From: Antitrichia curtipendula | Taxonomy: Eukaryota > Streptophyta > Bryopsida > Hypnales > Leucodontaceae | Assembly (NCBI GenBank): GCA_951230915.1 | Contig: OX579636.1 | Coordinates: forward strand, 40,117,912 to 40,181,911 | Reading direction: 5' to 3' | Length of the DNA: 64,000 nt | Shown: one piece after another, positions 49,285 to 59,913 of the stretch | How positions within the stretch are numbered: the first letter of the stretch is position 1 | Layout of the letters: every line of letters begins with the position of its first letter | Translations under genes and position numbers: made by a program | Notes under the pieces: generated by a model | Told to the model about the DNA's origin: nothing | The model's database searches: none | The model's input: the letters and a program-made list of their open reading frames with translations, nothing else

Positions 49285-50002
49285 CTCGCCAATCCTAAAT
49301 TCAACAAAACAAACAATCCAACGAACGTAAGTCAGATCGCGTTCCCTCTCTCCTCTTCCCTGTTCACTCCACCACCGAATTTCAATAAATTTCTTCTACA
49401 ATCTCATCAATGCGGCTCCCTAAAGCTCCATTTAAGCATTCCTAACACGAAATTTCAAGGCCAGAGAGAATTCTCGCATTATTCTGGATTAGAGCGAGCA
49501 GGAATGCTGCCGAATGACTTAGCTGTGACTCAGCAGGAATATAACACACCACCTTGTGATGATTCAAGATTATCTCTCTCAATCCAAGTAACGTACAAAT
49601 GCGAGGTCGTTGCATACTGATCCGAAAACTCCAACTCTCCACACCACGTACAGCGATCCACTCAACTAAGCTAAAACACACACCAATTGATTCTTGTTTC
49701 TTGAGAAAAAAAACGCACAATGCTGCGACGTCACATCCAATGCACCGCAAGAAAGACATTCTGGGATTGTTTTTGAAGGTTTTTTAAGGGGTTGAATGCA
49801 ATCTATCGAGACTTACCTGTGAAGGTGACGAGATCCAAGTGCGAATAATCTTCACGAACTGAAGTGAGTGGGCAAGCAGTTTGAGCGATCGCTGGCTAAG
49901 GTGATCTGGTGCGGCCACGAAAACGCCGCTTCCACGAAAAAACACACTATGCCAGTTTCGCCGGCTGAAGAAAGGCTACGGCACTCCGCGTAGGAACACT
50001 AA

Positions 50003-50040
50003 ATATTATTATTAATAATAATAATAATAAATTATTATTA
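50003..50040. repeat. (AAT)n microsatellite
   Basis: ATTATTATT and AATAATAATAATAATAA runs back to back, forming a short AT-rich inverted simple repeat. Confidence 0.9.
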
Positions 50041-50365
50041 CTATGTATTATTAAATTTGAGATAAACCCTCATGATGGGTACGTTTACACCGGAGGTGAT
50101 GAAAAGGAGTGTAAGGTTTAAGTAAGAAATTAAAAATTAAAAATATTTTGCCTCAAATCACTTTAAAAAAATTTGAATTTTTTTTCAAAGATGACTTATA
50201 TGAGTATTTTGTTCAAAAAAAAATCCTACGTGAAAGTCACAATTAGATATAAATTAAGTATTTTGGAGAATTTTGGAATGTTAGAAATATTGCATTCAAG
50301 TAAAATGTCTGCAAAAAAATTTCATCCATGTTTCCTTATTTTTGAAAACCTACATTACGCCTTAA

Positions 50366-50944
50366 CCCCTAAAACCCCGAGGGTGTTTTCTGCCAAAAAT
50401 CACTCAAAACTACCACTTTTGTTGTATTCACTTAAGGAAACCAAATTTTTTGTTTTGGGGGGAATTCAACCGTATGATCTTGTATTTAACTTGTCTGAGA
50501 TCATGTAGTAAAAATTTCATCAAATTTCACCATACGGATTGGAAGATATTAGCATTCAAAGTTGAACAAAAAGTTTTTTTTCAAGAAGATGCTTAAATTG
50601 CCCAAAAAAATAAGATTGTCCATAACTTTCTCATCCCTAGTCCAAATAGAATGAATCAAATCTCCACGTATAGGTAAAAACATAATCTTTTAGGAAAAAA
50701 ACTCAAAAAAAATATTTTGACTTTTTGTAATTTTTTTTGGGCTGCCCGCCAATCTCTGTTTCTTGCTCATTGTGCCATAACTTTTTCATCCGGCATTTGC
50801 TTGAAACAAAAATTATATATCCACAAAGATCTTGCAAAGCTATGCAACCTCAAAAAATCTCAAAAAAATTCACTTCAAATTGAGACAATAGGAACCTACC
50901 CGGATCCAAATTGTCCCCCGAGGGGACAAGCAGGATTTTAGGGG
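50366..50944 (+). mobile_element. TTAA-flanked inverted-repeat element, short form, best-preserved copy
   Basis: TTAA (50362-50365) then CCCCTAAAA; TTTTAGGGG then TTAA (50945-50948). Length is 579 bp. It matches the 5853-6420 copy along its whole length by eye (CACTCAAAACTACCACTTTTG, GATTGGAAGATATTAGCATTC and CATCCCTAGTCCAAATAG-type phrases in the same order). Both TTAA flanks are intact. Confidence 0.75.
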
Positions 50945-52068
50945 TTAAGCCCCATATGAAAGGTTTTGGAAAGAAACAAAAACTAAGAGGTGTTGAATAC
51001 AAGTAAACTTGGATGACCAAATCCCAAAATCCTAACATTAGTAATTCCCCTATTGAAAACTTTCATGAGCAAAAAGGAAAATATTTTAGCACTCAAGTGC
51101 CAAAATAAGATCTTCACATACAATAGTGTTGAATACAATTTTAATATTTTGATGGCATCTTAGTAGTATTGGAATTAGAGCAAAGATTACCCCCTTAGAG
51201 CAAACAATTAAGTTGAGTTTGAAATTTTATCCTCTTACATTTTATGTGGCTCTTGCTTTGGAGTGAATGTATTCTAAGGCGGGTACTTTCACAACAAGAT
51301 TGATGAAAATGTGAGATATAGATTTTAACCTTGTAACGTAAAGAAATGTTATTTCTCTAGAAAAAAAAAGCTTTTTACTAAGATAATTAGTCCAAAATGA
51401 TTGGATTCATAGATTTTAGGTACCCCATCAAGTACATTCTTCTTATCTACAATAACTTTAAAAATAATTATTTTTGTTCTTTGAAACATTGTAGGGTTAA
51501 AATTGATGACTTGCGCTATTATGATTTGAAAATCAATTATGCTTGCATGTGAGCTTAAAATTTTAGGCACCTATATAGGCACTTCCATGGTTATAGGTTA
51601 CCTATGTTATAGATACCTACATTGTAAGAGTTTATGTTATAGGCACCTTCAATGGTTGTAAGGTACCTACTTATACCACAACTCAAGGCTCATAGACTTG
51701 CATTTTTAGACTCACATGCTATTGTCTTTGGCTTTAATGGGACAAACAAAAAATTAAAGACCACGTCCTCTTTGCAAGATTTAAATATCATCAATATTTC
51801 CTTCTATCATTTAATTATTTTGATGATTATATTCCAATGGGAAAAAATGCAAATTTCAAGAATTTATGATATATACCAATTGCCATGTTGTGTGCCATAT
51901 TGGATTCTTAAAAGGGAAAGATTTATTTTTTTAATTCAAAGACTTACATTGATTTTGAAATCTCACCCTCTAATGTTTTACATTTTTTTTCTTTTGGGGA
52001 ATGTCTATTGCGAGTACATTCTTACCACTAATGATGAAAATGTAAGTCTTAAATTCTAACTTCATGGA

Positions 52069-52996
52069 CCCTTAAAGGACCAAGTGTTCGTTCAACGTAT
52101 GCAAGAAATCTCAGGTAGGTTCCTATAAAGTCATTTTCAGTCAGATGTTCATGAAATTTGGACACAATGTATCAATGTGTACCTCCTTTGTGAAAAAATA
52201 ATTTTTTTCCGATTGGGTGCCCGGATCAAAAGTTTTGTTGCCTTGAACTTTTGGAGGAGCTTGAGCAATTTGGAAATCTTTTGAGAATCTTTTGCAAAAA
52301 AGATCATCAAATTTTGAAATTTGGCATGTATGTAACTAATAAAATATGGAATACATTTGTCCAAAAAAAACAAATTTTAGTTGTTAAGTAACATTCTAAG
52401 AGGAGTGAAACTTTGCTAGGTATGTTGGGGGTAGTTTCAAGAAAAAAACATTTTCTTCTAACTTCAAGTCCTATTATCTTGCAATCTGTGAAGTCAAAAT
52501 TCTTAAAAAAATTTCCGCATGTTCCAAATGTTTGTCTCTAATTTTTCACCATTTGGATTTCAAATAAAATATTTTTTCATTGCACAAAAAAATGACTAGT
52601 ATGTTGCCAATTCATTTAACCTCCTTGTATTGCAAGGTGATTTAGAATAATTTAGAAAGCTTTTTTTTTGAGTGAACCTAATATCATATACTTATGAATG
52701 GTCAAAAATCTCATGTTCATGTAGAGCAAAAAATTTACTCCAAATGAGCCCGAAGTCTACTGACCTTGTTTCCCAGGATTGGAAAAAAAAAAAAATTCTC
52801 ACTTCAAATGCTATAATCTTTCAATCCGCACGATTAAAAGGGATGAAATTTTTCACACTTTGGGAAAATACTCTACTTTAGTTTTGTACGGTTGAAGTTC
52901 CAAAAAACAGGTTTTCAATCTCTTTTTTAAATAACATACCCAAAAGTCGCAGTTTTTGGAATGTCTCCCTAGACACACACACACCTCATTTAGGGG
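52069..52996 (-). mobile_element. TTAA-family element, long form, reverse orientation
   Basis: The right boundary is TTTAGGGG then TTAA (52997-53000). The left boundary is degraded: CCCTTAAAGG preceded by TGGA. Length is 928 bp. The interior reads in the opposite sense to the 50366 copy. A block resembling TATxATCTTxCAATCxG...ATGAAATTTTT occurs twice (about 52480-52520 and 52810-52855), so the element contains an internal module repeated in tandem order. Confidence 0.55.
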
Positions 52997-53649
52997 TTAA
53001 AACATAGTTCATATAATGATAAATATTTGCCTCAAGGTATTGAAATTGTTCACATACAAGGAGAAATGTAACTTTGAAAGGCAAGCAAAGAACAAAATGA
53101 CCTTGTGTCATTGTGGGGTCAAAATATCTTCACTAATTTCTTTCAAGTTTTTTTTGCATGGGTCAAGGTGCAAACCTTTAAGAGTTTAACATAGACATCA
53201 TCCAATAACCATGGCATGTGCAACATTGGATAAGGGTGAAGATTTTCTCTTTGGTGCAAACATTTCAATTGAGTTTAAATCTTGCATTCTTCAGTTTTAT
53301 CATTTCCCTCTTGATGTGAATATACCCTAAAGGATGGTACCCTCAAATAGACACAAATCGTAAAGTCCTCTTTCAATCTATAAAGTGCATCATTCTATAC
53401 AAAGCTAATGAAATGTGGCGAACAAGATTGCGAGTAATTTCTAAATACGACACGCTCAGTCCTTCACCATCATGACGTCTTTCACTGCAGAGGTATCCTC
53501 AGCCCTGGACCCTGAAAAAGCGGTCTCTAAAAAGTTGTACAAAGCCTTTCGTATGAGCATGGCTGCCCATGAATCACAAATGGTCAAGAAACTATGTGTC
53601 TAAAGGCCACAAAGCAAGTAAACATCGGCCAACCTCAGAAAGAAAACCT

Positions 53650-56600
53650 CTACATAATTGTGCAGCGGTTAGGCTGGTCCTCTGGACTGGATGTTGCTTG
53701 ACTTTGCTGCGCAAATCGGGGAGACTCCTCTGGGTTGTAAGTGAAATGCCCGGTGTTCAATCCATACTGCACAATGTACACAAATAACAAAAATCTACAC
53801 GCTTAAAGACCACCGTCGGTATCAATGTCTGAGACGGGAGTATGCTTGACTTCCTACATCCCCCCACTTTGGGGGTCGGTATCCCACAGGGGATCTTTAA
53901 GCTGCCTAGCAGCTCGAATTTCCGAAAGAAACCTATGTAAACATATTCGAGGGTGTCCTCCATCAGAGCACAAGATATAGCATCCACGTGTCACCTCCTC
54001 TCATATGTCCTTGAAGACTTCAAACCTGCATCATTGTTACTGGACTGGTTCCACTTGACCACGAGCTTCCTAAGGCACAAGGAAGTGTGATCAAAACAGT
54101 TTTCAATTCTTCGTTATTAAAAAACTGCTTGTTACTGCTTCTTAGTTGAAGGGTTTTTCTCCTTCGATAATCACCATGATTGTCAGAAACGTGAGGTGAG
54201 TTTAATTAAGTCCTGAATCAATAAGCACCTGGGTAACAGTCTCAGAGAGTTTTTTTGAACTAACGTACCTTTTCACGCATTCTCGAACTCCAAGCATCAT
54301 TTCGAACTGGAGCGCGTGGAGGAGCAGGAGGGGCCCCAGGTTGAGGAGCTGCTTGATTGTTCTGGCGATTCAACAGGGGCTGCCTAGGAGAAAACTCCCC
54401 ATCGCTGTCGTACCCGGGGCGAGAGTCGTTTGAGACAGCTCGTAAAGTCATTGCAAAAAATAAGCCCAAAGCCTGCAGATAAACCCATGAATTTCGTCAC
54501 TGAGATTGTTGGTAACCAGGCTTCTTATGCCTAAACATTTCAATATCATTCGAACTAGTACAATCGACAAGCCGTAAAACCAGAGGGCATCTGAAAAAAA
54601 CAAAAATAATAGAACGCGTCTGAGAAGTTCAATCAAGAAGCAAATGAATTCTTACGTTGCTTAGTCCCAAGATACATTTGAAGTAGCTAGGGAGGGGCGT
54701 CTAAACAAGGACGCAATGCAAAAAAGAGACCTCCGGTAAACGCAAATGACAATCAAATATGACAAGGATGCCAAATTCCACGTACCTCCACAATAAGCAC
54801 GCCTAAAGCGACCCACTTGCAAATATCGAGATTGTCTTGAACAAATTTTTCCACTTCGTCCAGTTGTCCTGTTGGATCATCAGGAAGGTCCTGCATGCAA
54901 AAGAGGTGTGTGTCAACGACTCAAAGTATCAAGTGATAATTGCCATAAGTCCTAGAACAAAGGGAAGAAACAATATAAACTTGCAATATAAGGAGCGCGG
55001 GTAGGACTTTTTTAATTTACCTTACGCCAATGCTTGTCAAAGAACAGAAAGCCAGCAAGAATAACTTGCGCTACAACCAAGAGAACTTGCAGGCATAAAT
55101 ACTGCAAAAGCGTCAAGGAGGGACATTATCTATGAAAGTTTCTCAGCAAATGACGTACAGTAAGTGCATTATAGTACAAATATGCAAACCGTAATGATGA
55201 TGCTCTTATCCCCTTAAGGATGACCAGGGGTAGTCCGAGTTTCCAAAATTGCAAAGATGTAATATAAAATGCAACTTAGAATAATAATTTAATGAACACT
55301 TTCAAACAAAAGTTGTAAAACATGATCCATAGATCATATCCATCTACAATTGCACTGCCAATCTGCACCAATTAAATTTTGATGCATAAAATTCAAAACT
55401 TCTTCCAAAATCTAAATTATGTTTAGATTGAATATTTGTAATTTTTCACACAAAATTAACTTCAAGGAAAGTTACTTATTCCTTGAAGTTATTTTTGAAG
55501 GATCATTTTTGAACTGGAAAAGTTACTTTCTAAGGTGAGACATACCAATACCCTTTGAGTTATAGGAGTTATAGAATATCTGCAAAAAATATTCTCCAAA
55601 ATCTGTACAAATGTTAAAGAACTAACACAAGAGTCTTTTTTTTAAATGGATGAAAAAACACAATTGTGTACTTGGGATGTTTGCGTTCATTAGTTGTTCA
55701 AAATTTCAACGCCTGGTCCTTAAGAGGTTATACATCCCATTCACGAAAACCATTAGTTCAACAATTGCATTACACATGAACTTGTCTAAACATGGAATGG
55801 ACAAAATACTTGGGATGGATACGCATGAGAGACAGCAGTTGTGACTGGTCTCTGCAGCAATGTGACCTGTACTAGTTATCAAGAGTGTCACGATTCCAAC
55901 CCCCAAGAACGCATAAATGAACCTGAATTCAACCACAACATAACTTAGAAATTCTGCATATGCAAAGTGCTATGAAAAAGACTTGTCATATATGTTGTGA
56001 AAGATGTTTGTCACGGAAAAGCTCTGACTCTCCTCATTCCACAAGAGACGGAATTCCTCCAAGTTGAGAACTTACCAAGGTGTTGGCAATTTAGGCAGTA
56101 GGATCCTGTTCCCCTTCACAGACAGAAAAGGCCTCTTGGTCTGTTCAGAGCGCAACCCAAACCTCATAAGATCTGACTCAAAATTGCTGTCCCTCTTTGC
56201 AACAACGTCTTGCACGGGACTAGGTGAAACATCGGGTGCTTCTGATGGCTCAGGCTCTGATGATGGCTCTGGCTCCGGTTCGGGAGGAGCAGGAGGCGAC
56301 GGAGGAGACACATCAGGACTCGGCGTTGGTGACGGAGGTGACACATCAGGAGCCGGCGTTGGTGTAGGAGTTGGTGTAGGAGTTGGTGTAGGTGTCGGTG
56401 CAGGAGTTGGAGCTGGTGTCGGAGCTGGTGTTGGCGCTGGAGTTGGAGCTGGTGTTGGCGCTGGAGTTGGAGCTGGTGTTGGAGCCGGCGTTGGAGCAGG
56501 GGTAGGAGCTGGAGTTGGTGAGGGCTCCGGTGATGGTTCTGGAGGAGGCAGAGGCGGAGCCGGGGGAGGACTATAAGGAGGTGGTGACGGAGGTATCACC

Positions 56601-56752
56601 GGAGGTAGTGAAGGAGGCGGTGAGGGAGGTGGAAATTCATCGTGAAATTCTTTAAGCATCCACAACGAATATATGACAATCAACCCTCCCACCACAGAGA
56701 GCAAGAAGTTGGTGAGTTTGAGCATACATTGCAGAAACCCCCTGCAACTCAT
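53650..56752 (-). CDS. TOM2A: TOM2A-like tetraspanin with a long proline-rich insert
   Basis: Plant tetraspanin family; TOM2A is an endomembrane/tonoplast host protein that interacts with the receptor-like protein TOM1. Exons on the complement: 56076..56752, 55823..55922, 55021..55101, 54786..54890, 54269..54472, 53650..53766; total 427 aa against about 280 for usual TOM2A. Residues 1-12 MSCRGFLQCMLK and membrane segment 13-33 fit the family. Residues about 41-181 are almost pure proline-rich repeat (SPPPSPPP-like, then PTPAP and PTPTP units, then PEPEP), followed by about 44 ordinary residues. Later blocks are canonical: WFIYAFLGVGI, HNCCLSC, LAGFLFFDKHWRKDLPDDPTG, CKWVALGVLIVEALGLFF, YDSDGEFSPRQPLLNRQ, SSRMREKYGLNTGHFTYNP and the end NRCTIM, a CaaX-like terminus shared with TOM2A. 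56752 is the first ATG in the exon; the frame extends upstream only from a TTG. Confidence 0.9.
55210..55727. mobile_element. TTAA-family-like element inside intron 2 of the tetraspanin gene
   Basis: The left end CCCCTTAAGGATGACCAGG and right end CCTGGTCCTTAAGAGG are inverted copies apart from a 3-base insertion. Both are flanked by TTAT (55206-55209 and 55728-55731). Length is 518 bp. The ends resemble CCCCTAAAGGACCA of the reversed copy at 4779-5724. The element accounts for most of the 720-bp intron. Confidence 0.6.
56345..56520 (-). repeat. Coding minisatellite for (Pro-Thr-Pro-Ala)n in the tetraspanin
   Basis: Tandem 6-, 12- and 18-base units of the GGAGTTGGAGCTGGTGTT type encode alternating PTPAP and PTPTP. 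The DNA repeat is more regular than needed for the protein, suggesting slippage-driven expansion. The plus strand shows a mirror GVGAGVG frame that is not a gene. Confidence 0.9.
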
Positions 56753-56809
56753 TTTGTTCGTTCCAATGATACTTCCTCTCGGCGGCAATGTTTCTTGAGA
56801 GACCAATCA

Positions 56810-57694
56810 CTGTCAAAACACCAGAACAACAAATCAGCGTAAAATGGCGACGCAGATTTCTCTAGAGCCAGATCAACTGAATAGGCAGAGAACACTTCAA
56901 CTTCTGTAATACTACCACCTGAGGTCCCAAAGAATTCAATACGATATGGTTTAAATGTGTGCCAAGTGTACTAAGTCAATCATAGTGTCGCAAGTGTAAG
57001 AAATCAGCATACAATGGCGACTCAGATTTCAGATGAACTGAACAGGCACAGTACACTCCAACCTCTGTAATATTACCACCTGGAATCTCAACTCTCTCAC
57101 TATGACAGATTGAATGTGTGACAGGTGAGCTACAGTTTATCATAGTGCAACAAGTGTGCAGGGCATTCTAGAATGTCGTTTTAGAAAAGGCCATCATAAA
57201 GAGATTCAAGTGCACAGTCCCACGACGCAATGAGGAACTTCACCTCAACACTTCCAACACTAATTCCATCCACTTCCTCCTAATCCTTGACGCAAACACC
57301 TGAACATACAGCTACAGACAACCTCCTCTTCTACAAAGGTACGATTCAAGACCCCTAACTGAACACAGATTCAAGTCCTAGGATCAATCCATCTCACGGC
57401 CAAAACGAACTAAAACATAATTTCCAGTGCATAGCAGTGATTAAGCCTTCATTGAATCCTAACAAAATACATAAACTTCATTCCCTAATCCCTAAAAGCT
57501 CCAGAAACTAAAAAAATTCCCACACACCATTCCAAATCCTCAACACCTAAAATGGACGGCACTAACACAATAAAAAATAAAATAAAAAAATCATCAAAAA
57601 TCAAGAATTACCTACAACACTCGAATCCCTGACCTCCTAACAAACTCCAGGGGATCCGAAAAACGCACAAAGAAAATAATCCCAGATCTCTCAC
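56810..57694 (-). other. Predicted 5'-UTR intron of the tetraspanin gene
   Basis: On the minus strand, ATGGAG|GTGAGA at 57695/57694 is a strong donor and TTTTGACAG|TGATTGG at 56810/56809 a good acceptor. Splicing would place a non-coding first exon upstream of 57695 and leave the first in-frame ATG of the main frame at 56752. No transcript evidence is available here. Confidence 0.5.
56831..57165. repeat. 170-bp direct duplication within the predicted 5'-UTR intron
   Basis: AAATCAGCGTAAAATGGCGA at 56831 recurs as AAATCAGCATACAATGGCGA at 57001. Matching downstream text includes CTCTGTAAT, ACTACCACCTG and ATCATAGTG. The copies have diverged by scattered substitutions and small indels. Confidence 0.85.
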
Positions 57695-58395
57695 CTCCAT
57701 ATGGCTTGCGCTCCAAAGTTCTTCCTCGAGTGTCCAATTCAAGACTGCGTCTACTCCAGAACAAGTCGCGCACTGAAAATTTCCGCACACACTGCCTTTA
57801 TACACACGCAATGACGATTCAGGACAACTGCGCAGGCATATGCTGAAACGACCACGGCCTTGGGGAGCGCAACCGAATGCAAACAGAGACAAGACAAGTG
57901 TAAGAAGAGGAAGCTGCGGCAACGGAGATCAGAGCTTTAGTAAGCTCAGAACAGAAGCACTGAGAATAGGGCTGGGTTCAGTGCCACTGGCCAGATAAGA
58001 CTTGAGACTCGTATTAGTCAGTAGAAAGTAATAATTAGTCAGTTGTGAGTTAGCATTAGTCAGTCATAAGTAAGGATCAGTCAGTAGTAAAATGGTATTA
58101 GTCTGTAGTAACTTATGTTCGATTAGTCAGTGCTATTGAAAGTTCGTACGGACACAGCCGACCACCACGTGGCAGATGTGCAGCGCATCCCCACATGCCA
58201 GGTCACTCAAGTGGGGTCATTTTGAGCTATCTTGAGGATGAAAAAAATGGATGAAAAGTATGTTGTTAGATTTCATCCATTTATTGCGGATGGCGGCCTT
58301 GAAAACCTAACTTCGTCCCTTTCGCTTCATTGTTGAGTTGACAGTCTTGGTGCTTCTCGTTCTGCGCTGCGTTTGATTCAAGAATTTTGTGAGCT
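57695..58395. promoter_or_regulatory. Shared divergent promoter region of the tetraspanin gene (-) and RPB6 (+)
   Basis: The start codon of RPB6 (58396) and the likely first exon of the tetraspanin transcript (ending at 57695) point away from each other. The gap includes a degenerate short repeat of the ATTAGTCAGT type at about 58013-58135. No clear TATA box can be assigned to either side. Confidence 0.45.
58013..58135. repeat. Degenerate tandem repeat of ATTAGTCAGT-type units
   Basis: TTAGTCAGT or close variants occur about six times (TTAGTCAGTAG, TTAGTCAGTTG, TTAGTCAGTCA, ATCAGTCAGTAG, TTAGTCTGTAG, TTAGTCAGTGC), spaced about 15-27 bp. The minus strand reads ACTGACTAA, which resembles a bZIP half-palindrome. 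Confidence 0.75.
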
Positions 58396-59913
58396 ATGGC
58401 GGACGAAGATTACAACGATTACAACGACGGAGGGGATGGAGGGTGCGCGCTTTTCGTTTTGATCCTCTTCTTGCGAAATTCGCTTATGTTTTTGCCAAAT
58501 TCGCCGATTTTGTCTGTTTTCAGAGTGCGGAAATTGCTGGTGTTGGGGTTTAATTCTTATGCCGGAGTAGTGAATTTGTTCTTGTGGTTCCTGATTGTGG
58601 GAATTTTGTCTCGGTGATTGTTTGTTTGGAATTTTATTCTTTGCAGATATGAGGAAGAGCCTCCGGAGCCTGATATTGAGGTTAGTTTGCGCCTCTATCG
58701 AATAATGTTGGTGCACAATGTATTTGACTTACTAAGTGGTTGTCTAGGGTTGGGAGCAGTTTAGACTTCTTAACTCACTGCGTTTAGTGATACCGCGCTT
58801 CAGGAATTGGTTCCGTTAGTAATTAGGGTTGTACGTACTGAGCTGTATATACGTTCTTGGGGATGGCTACTCACTCCTGGTGACTTTGCAGGATGAGGCT
58901 GTTGAAGAGGAAGAGGAAGATGCTCGGGATTATGACGGGCCGGAGGCCGATGTCATTACAGAAGGTCGTGAAACTCGAAGCGATAAGCCTCGGAAAACTA
59001 CAAAATATATGACAAAATATGAACGAGCTCGAGTGCTTGGTACCCGCGCCCTGCAAATCAGGTTTGCACACCTTTTTCGTTGCCCGGATTAACTTTTGTA
59101 TTACGTTTTGCACGCTGAATTTCCTGCCGATTTTTTGTTCAGAAGCAGTGTGGATGAAAATGTGTGTAAATGGATTTACTTTGGAAGGTCACTGACAGTA
59201 CTATTGGTGACTCTTGCAGTATGAATGCGCCGGTGATGGTGAACCTGGAAGGTGAAACTGATCCTCTTGAGGTATGTGTTCTTATAACAGTTTGAGTATC
59301 TGTCTTGGTCTTTAGGCTGCATCTCTCAATTTGCTTCGACTCTAGCATGTATTCATCGCTTGTTTTGTCCCATGCGACGCAAATATGAGTTTTTGAATAT
59401 CCTTTCAGACATGTAGCAACTGGTCATCCGACAGAATGAATGAGCTACAGTGTGCTCTCGTTGTCTCCTGGAACACTTTTTTTGGACTCTCTTTTCTAGC
59501 CCGTATCCATCTCTTGTTCCATCTTCAGACCCTTAGTTATCATACATTTACTCTTGTTTGTTTTGCCCCAGATTCTGAAGTATAGGTTGTAGGATAAGGT
59601 TTAGATTATGGGGTGTGAAGGGTGCTTTTAGCCTCATTTCTGAGACATTTGTGTACATAGATCGCCATGAAGGAGCTTCGGGAGCGAAAAATTCCATTCA
59701 CTATACGCCGCTATCTTCCTGATGGGAGGTACGTCTTGTACTCTGATGACAATACAGAAAGTGTTTGCTTGAGGTTAATTTTTGACATCTGTACAAGTCG
59801 GTTTCATTTGTAAAGCCGTCATCTAATTTCCTGTTTTGTATGGCTGCAGTTACGAGGATTGGGGTGTGGATGAGTTGATTGTTGAAGATTCTTGGAGGCG
59901 CCAAGTGGGCTGA
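58396..59913 (+). CDS. NRPB6: DNA-directed RNA polymerase subunit RPB6 (shared by Pol I, II, III and plant IV/V)
   Basis: RPB6 is a small common subunit that stabilises the clamp of nuclear RNA polymerases. Exons: 58396..58442, 58647..58680, 58892..59061, 59220..59271, 59661..59728, 59850..59913; total 144 aa, the usual plant length. Intron phases are 2, 0, 2, 0, 2 and every join restores the frame. Blocks: [16 protein letters not shown] start, acidic [10 protein letters not shown] tail-like N-terminus, [70 protein letters not shown] and [15 protein letters not shown] at the end. The acidic N-terminus and basic conserved C-terminal domain are typical. Confidence 0.97.

Larger units (their letters stand above)
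49285..53649. other. UXS upstream region and AT-rich intergenic DNA with two TTAA-family elements
   Basis: 49285-49990 is the UXS 5' side and promoter. An (AAT)n microsatellite lies at 50003-50040. Elements at 50366-50944 and 52069-52996 are listed separately. 51000-52050 and 53000-53400 show nothing recognisable. 53400-53649 is the probable 3' untranslated region of the tetraspanin gene. Confidence 0.5.

Noticed and set aside
56064..56576. 170-codon plus-strand frame of glycine-valine-alanine repeats
   Set aside because: It is the mirror of the proline-rich coding minisatellite of the minus-strand tetraspanin, and has no independent start context or homology.
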